The position numbers were made by a program, and so were the translations under genes. Below are positions 61,359-64,000 of a stretch of DNA of 64,000 bases, one piece after another. The DNA comes from Rhodamnia argentea. Taxonomy: Eukaryota > Streptophyta > Magnoliopsida > Myrtales > Myrtaceae. Location of the stretch: NCBI RefSeq assembly GCF_020921035.1, contig NC_063154.1:26855948-26919947 (forward strand), written 5' to 3'. The notes below the pieces were generated by a model that saw only the letters and a program-made list of their open reading frames with translations, made no database searches and was not told the origin of the DNA. Numbering within the stretch: the first letter of the stretch is position 1; every line of letters starts with the position of its first letter.

Positions 61359-64000
61359 TCCTGACAAAAATGACGTCGGATTTATCAGAAAAACATGCTA
61401 ATAAAGTCATTGAAGAGTAAGGTCATTTCTACTCGATGAAAATTTGCTTGAACTTTCAAAATGCGATGATCAAGACATTGATTAGTTATCAGTACTTGCT
61501 ACATTTTTCGGCTCCAAAGCTTGCCCTAGAGATATGATGAGGAGGATAATCGTGCGAATACATCAGGGAGAAAAAGAAACTAAGTAACCTCTCCAATTCC
61601 GAAATCACCGATAGAAGTTCCATATGAGTAAATTTAGCCTCATTTTCCCACACAGATACACACCCGTAGTATTTACTTCAATGAAAGAACTGAACTTTGA
61701 TTCTGTCAACCAAAATTGATCACCCTACATTTCTGTATCAAGAGCCCATTTATTTAGCTTTTGTCAATTCAGCTGCCATAAAATTTCAATAAAACCACTA
61801 GTTGTTTTCGGCACCATGAGGTCCATGACCCCCCTGAGCTGAGTCAGAGACTCGGGTCTTCCAAATTCTGAGCTATAACTAGCTCGGCCAGTATGACGTT
61901 CAAATCTGATACCAACCGATATTGAGGGGTGCTTTTTGTCAATCACTTTAAGATTTGCACAAGAAAGAGGAGCATTTTCCAATGCCAAAAGGGCCCAGCT
62001 CCGAGACAAGCTACAAGGGACCCCCTTGATCCCACGCACGTCTCTTCTACACAAGGAACAAGCGTCGACCATTCACCTGACATTTCTACAAACACATGGC
62101 GCGCGAGAGAAGGCTCCAAACAGAAGGACCAAAAACGTTCGGAAACAAAAGTTAGAAATTGGGAGGCAAGACCCACTACCGAAGAGCGCATCGAATGCAA
62201 GAAAACAAGCAACCCGGAATCAAAGAACGGCAAATCAAAAGTAGGAAAGCGGACACACCACACCCCTACCATATCGAGCAACGACAGTTAACGAAGGGAG
62301 GACATGGCGACTTACTGATCTCGATCGAAGTAGCCAGACGACCCTTCAAACCAACGATGATGTCGCCACCAACATCGACCAAATTGCGACGCTAGTGTGC
62401 TTGGCGAACGGAAGGCTACTGTGCGCGGGGTTCACGAGCTTGGGAAATGGAAGACAAGAGGCCAATCAGATGGGCTGGTGGGCCGCGCCTGAGATGATCC
62501 ACGGGCACGGTGGTCACGACAAGTTTGGAAAATTGCAAAAGACCCCTCCAATTGGTCGCCTTTTTTTTTTCAAAAGACCCCTCACATGCAATCAATGTGT
62601 TCCAATTGACCCCCCTCCCCAACTTTTTTTCTGGTCTGACCCCGACCTTGTCGTGGTGCTAAAATTCAACTACATGGCGAGCACGTGACCATCACGTGCC
62701 CGTATCTAGTCGGTGGGCGGGAGTGTATTCATAGCGATCCAGACTCTCGAAATAAATTTATATCTTGCGCGCCCTGAAGAAAAGTACTCATAGTTGGTTT
62801 TTCATGAGCTCTCCATCTTCCATAGGAGGAAAGTTACATCATGATCATGCTTTGAATCTATGGTTTTCAAGTCCGGGCCGGCTGACATGGCAATCTACAC
62901 AATTATTCCCATTTTGCGCCCATTACTTATTTGTTTTTTGTTTGTTCACAAAAAGATGGGGAGGAACAACAAGAGCTCTGGGACCCCTCTGGGTGTTATC
63001 ATTGGGATCCCACAACCGCTGTGTTCAATTTTACCCACCACCAACTACTCCACACCAATCATAACCCGCAAGTTCGAAATTGTTAACTCTATCGCCACAG
63101 TTCCATCAAGATCTTAACAGCTAAGGAGTCTCTTCACACAAGATATGCCACAGGCCCACAGCTAATTACTGCTTCACTAGTTGTTCAAATGTTCATTGGC
63201 GACATAAATTGAACTATTGATCTCGTGAAAGACAGGTAACCCTAATAGGCCAACCACCTTTTTGATGCCATTTGCGCGCTTTCCCTTTCTCACCCTCTTT
63301 TTTTTTTTTTTTTTTTTGGGTCGGAATACCTTTCTCACCTTAATCAATTGTTTCTTGGTTGAGTATTTTTCTTTTGGATTTCGATTTTCCTGTTATGGGG
63401 GAATTTCAACTTTTATTTCCTATAATCTCCCCCCATGAACTATTTTTTTTTTTTCACAATTATCATATCTTGAAGGATAAATGTAAAACATTTCGCGGAT
63501 ATAAGAACAAAGTAACATGTTATTTCTCTTTTTTCTCTACATTTTTCCTTTCACATTCTCAACAAATTGATCGATCGATAATAATCTTATTCGCCAAATT
63601 GAAAAAATATTTTCAATTATGTGGGTAATTTGTACAATAAGCTCATGCATTGTCGCATAAATGAGAAATTAATGATACATGTTCCGACCCAATTGAATTT
63701 GCAATATGCATACTCACCAATTGCACATCGTTCCCATTACCCCTGTTCACGGATATCCTATCGAGCTTTCATTCGCTTTGAATCATTTTTCTAGATTTCG
63801 GAATTCTTACAAATAAGGAGGAGAGTGGATAGTTTGAGCAAATGTCGGAGAGCTCTCAGAAGGGCATAGGATTACGTAGGAAATCGGCGACTTTGCGACA
63901 CGGTTGAGACCGCCATCCTTTCGCCTTTGGGCTTAAGGGCTGTCTGAGTTCAGCATATTATTTTCATTGTCCAAGAGGTGCTCCACCATCTGAGAACCTG
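61359..64000. other. No supported gene; spacer with homopolymers
   Basis: The first few hundred bases probably include the 5' UTR intron and promoter of the dihydroneopterin aldolase gene. Open frames on both strands at 61764-62291 are GC-moderate but match no family. Around 62540-62630 the phrase AAAAGACCCCTC appears twice, a spacer repeat. The last kilobase is T-rich, with no recognisable gene at the right edge. Confidence 0.35.

Noticed and set aside
61764-62291. Overlapping 100-codon frames on both strands
   Set aside because: No recognisable motif in any frame and no splice structure. Open frames of this length arise by chance in moderately GC-rich DNA.

Overview
This is a nuclear genomic window from a dicot plant. 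The genes are intron-rich, three predicted products look plastid-targeted, the spacers are AT-rich and full of short inverted-repeat elements, and (CT)n/(GA)n tracts are frequent. The repeat style would suit a woody Myrtaceae-like genome, but that is only an inference. I recognise eight protein-coding genes, each rebuilt exon by exon with every splice junction kept in phase.

Layout: (1) 532-1980 +, ribosomal protein eL24, behind a classic site II/telo-box promoter. (2) 5625-11205 +, a RETICULATA-related plastid protein (DUF3411) with a 2.7 kb first intron. (3) 14460-16130 +, a thaumatin-like (PR-5) protein whose stop codon overlaps a splice donor, so an in-frame third exon could add a hydrophobic tail. 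(4) 17417-18043, a patchwork of plastid DNA pieces (psbD, rps7, probably the trnI intron, atpA), followed by a roughly 0.9 kb terminal-inverted-repeat element. (5) 20209-32754 -, a DUF639 membrane protein with a likely transit peptide. (6) 34640-36840, a long AT-rich foldback region built from degenerate TTACCAACTTTT units. (7) 37215-44359 -, an ASHR1-type SET/MYND methyltransferase with two U12-type introns, head to head with (8) 44763-52390 +, a sterol-glucosyltransferase-like UDP-glycosyltransferase that uses one GC-AG intron. The two share a 403 bp promoter containing two TGGGCC motifs. (9) 54232-59091 -, a plastid patatin-like phospholipase. (10) 60688-61358 -, dihydroneopterin aldolase of folate synthesis. 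The last 2.6 kb has no gene I can support.

The genes do not form a pathway. They are independent housekeeping, plastid, defence and chromatin genes separated by transposon debris. The most interesting signals concern RNA processing and structure: two U12 introns in one gene, a GC-AG intron, the alternative tail of the thaumatin-like gene, CT tracts directly behind splice donors, a G-quadruplex-type intron, a coding-like duplicated segment inside an intron, and the plastid DNA mosaic. I found no convincing new multi-gene system.
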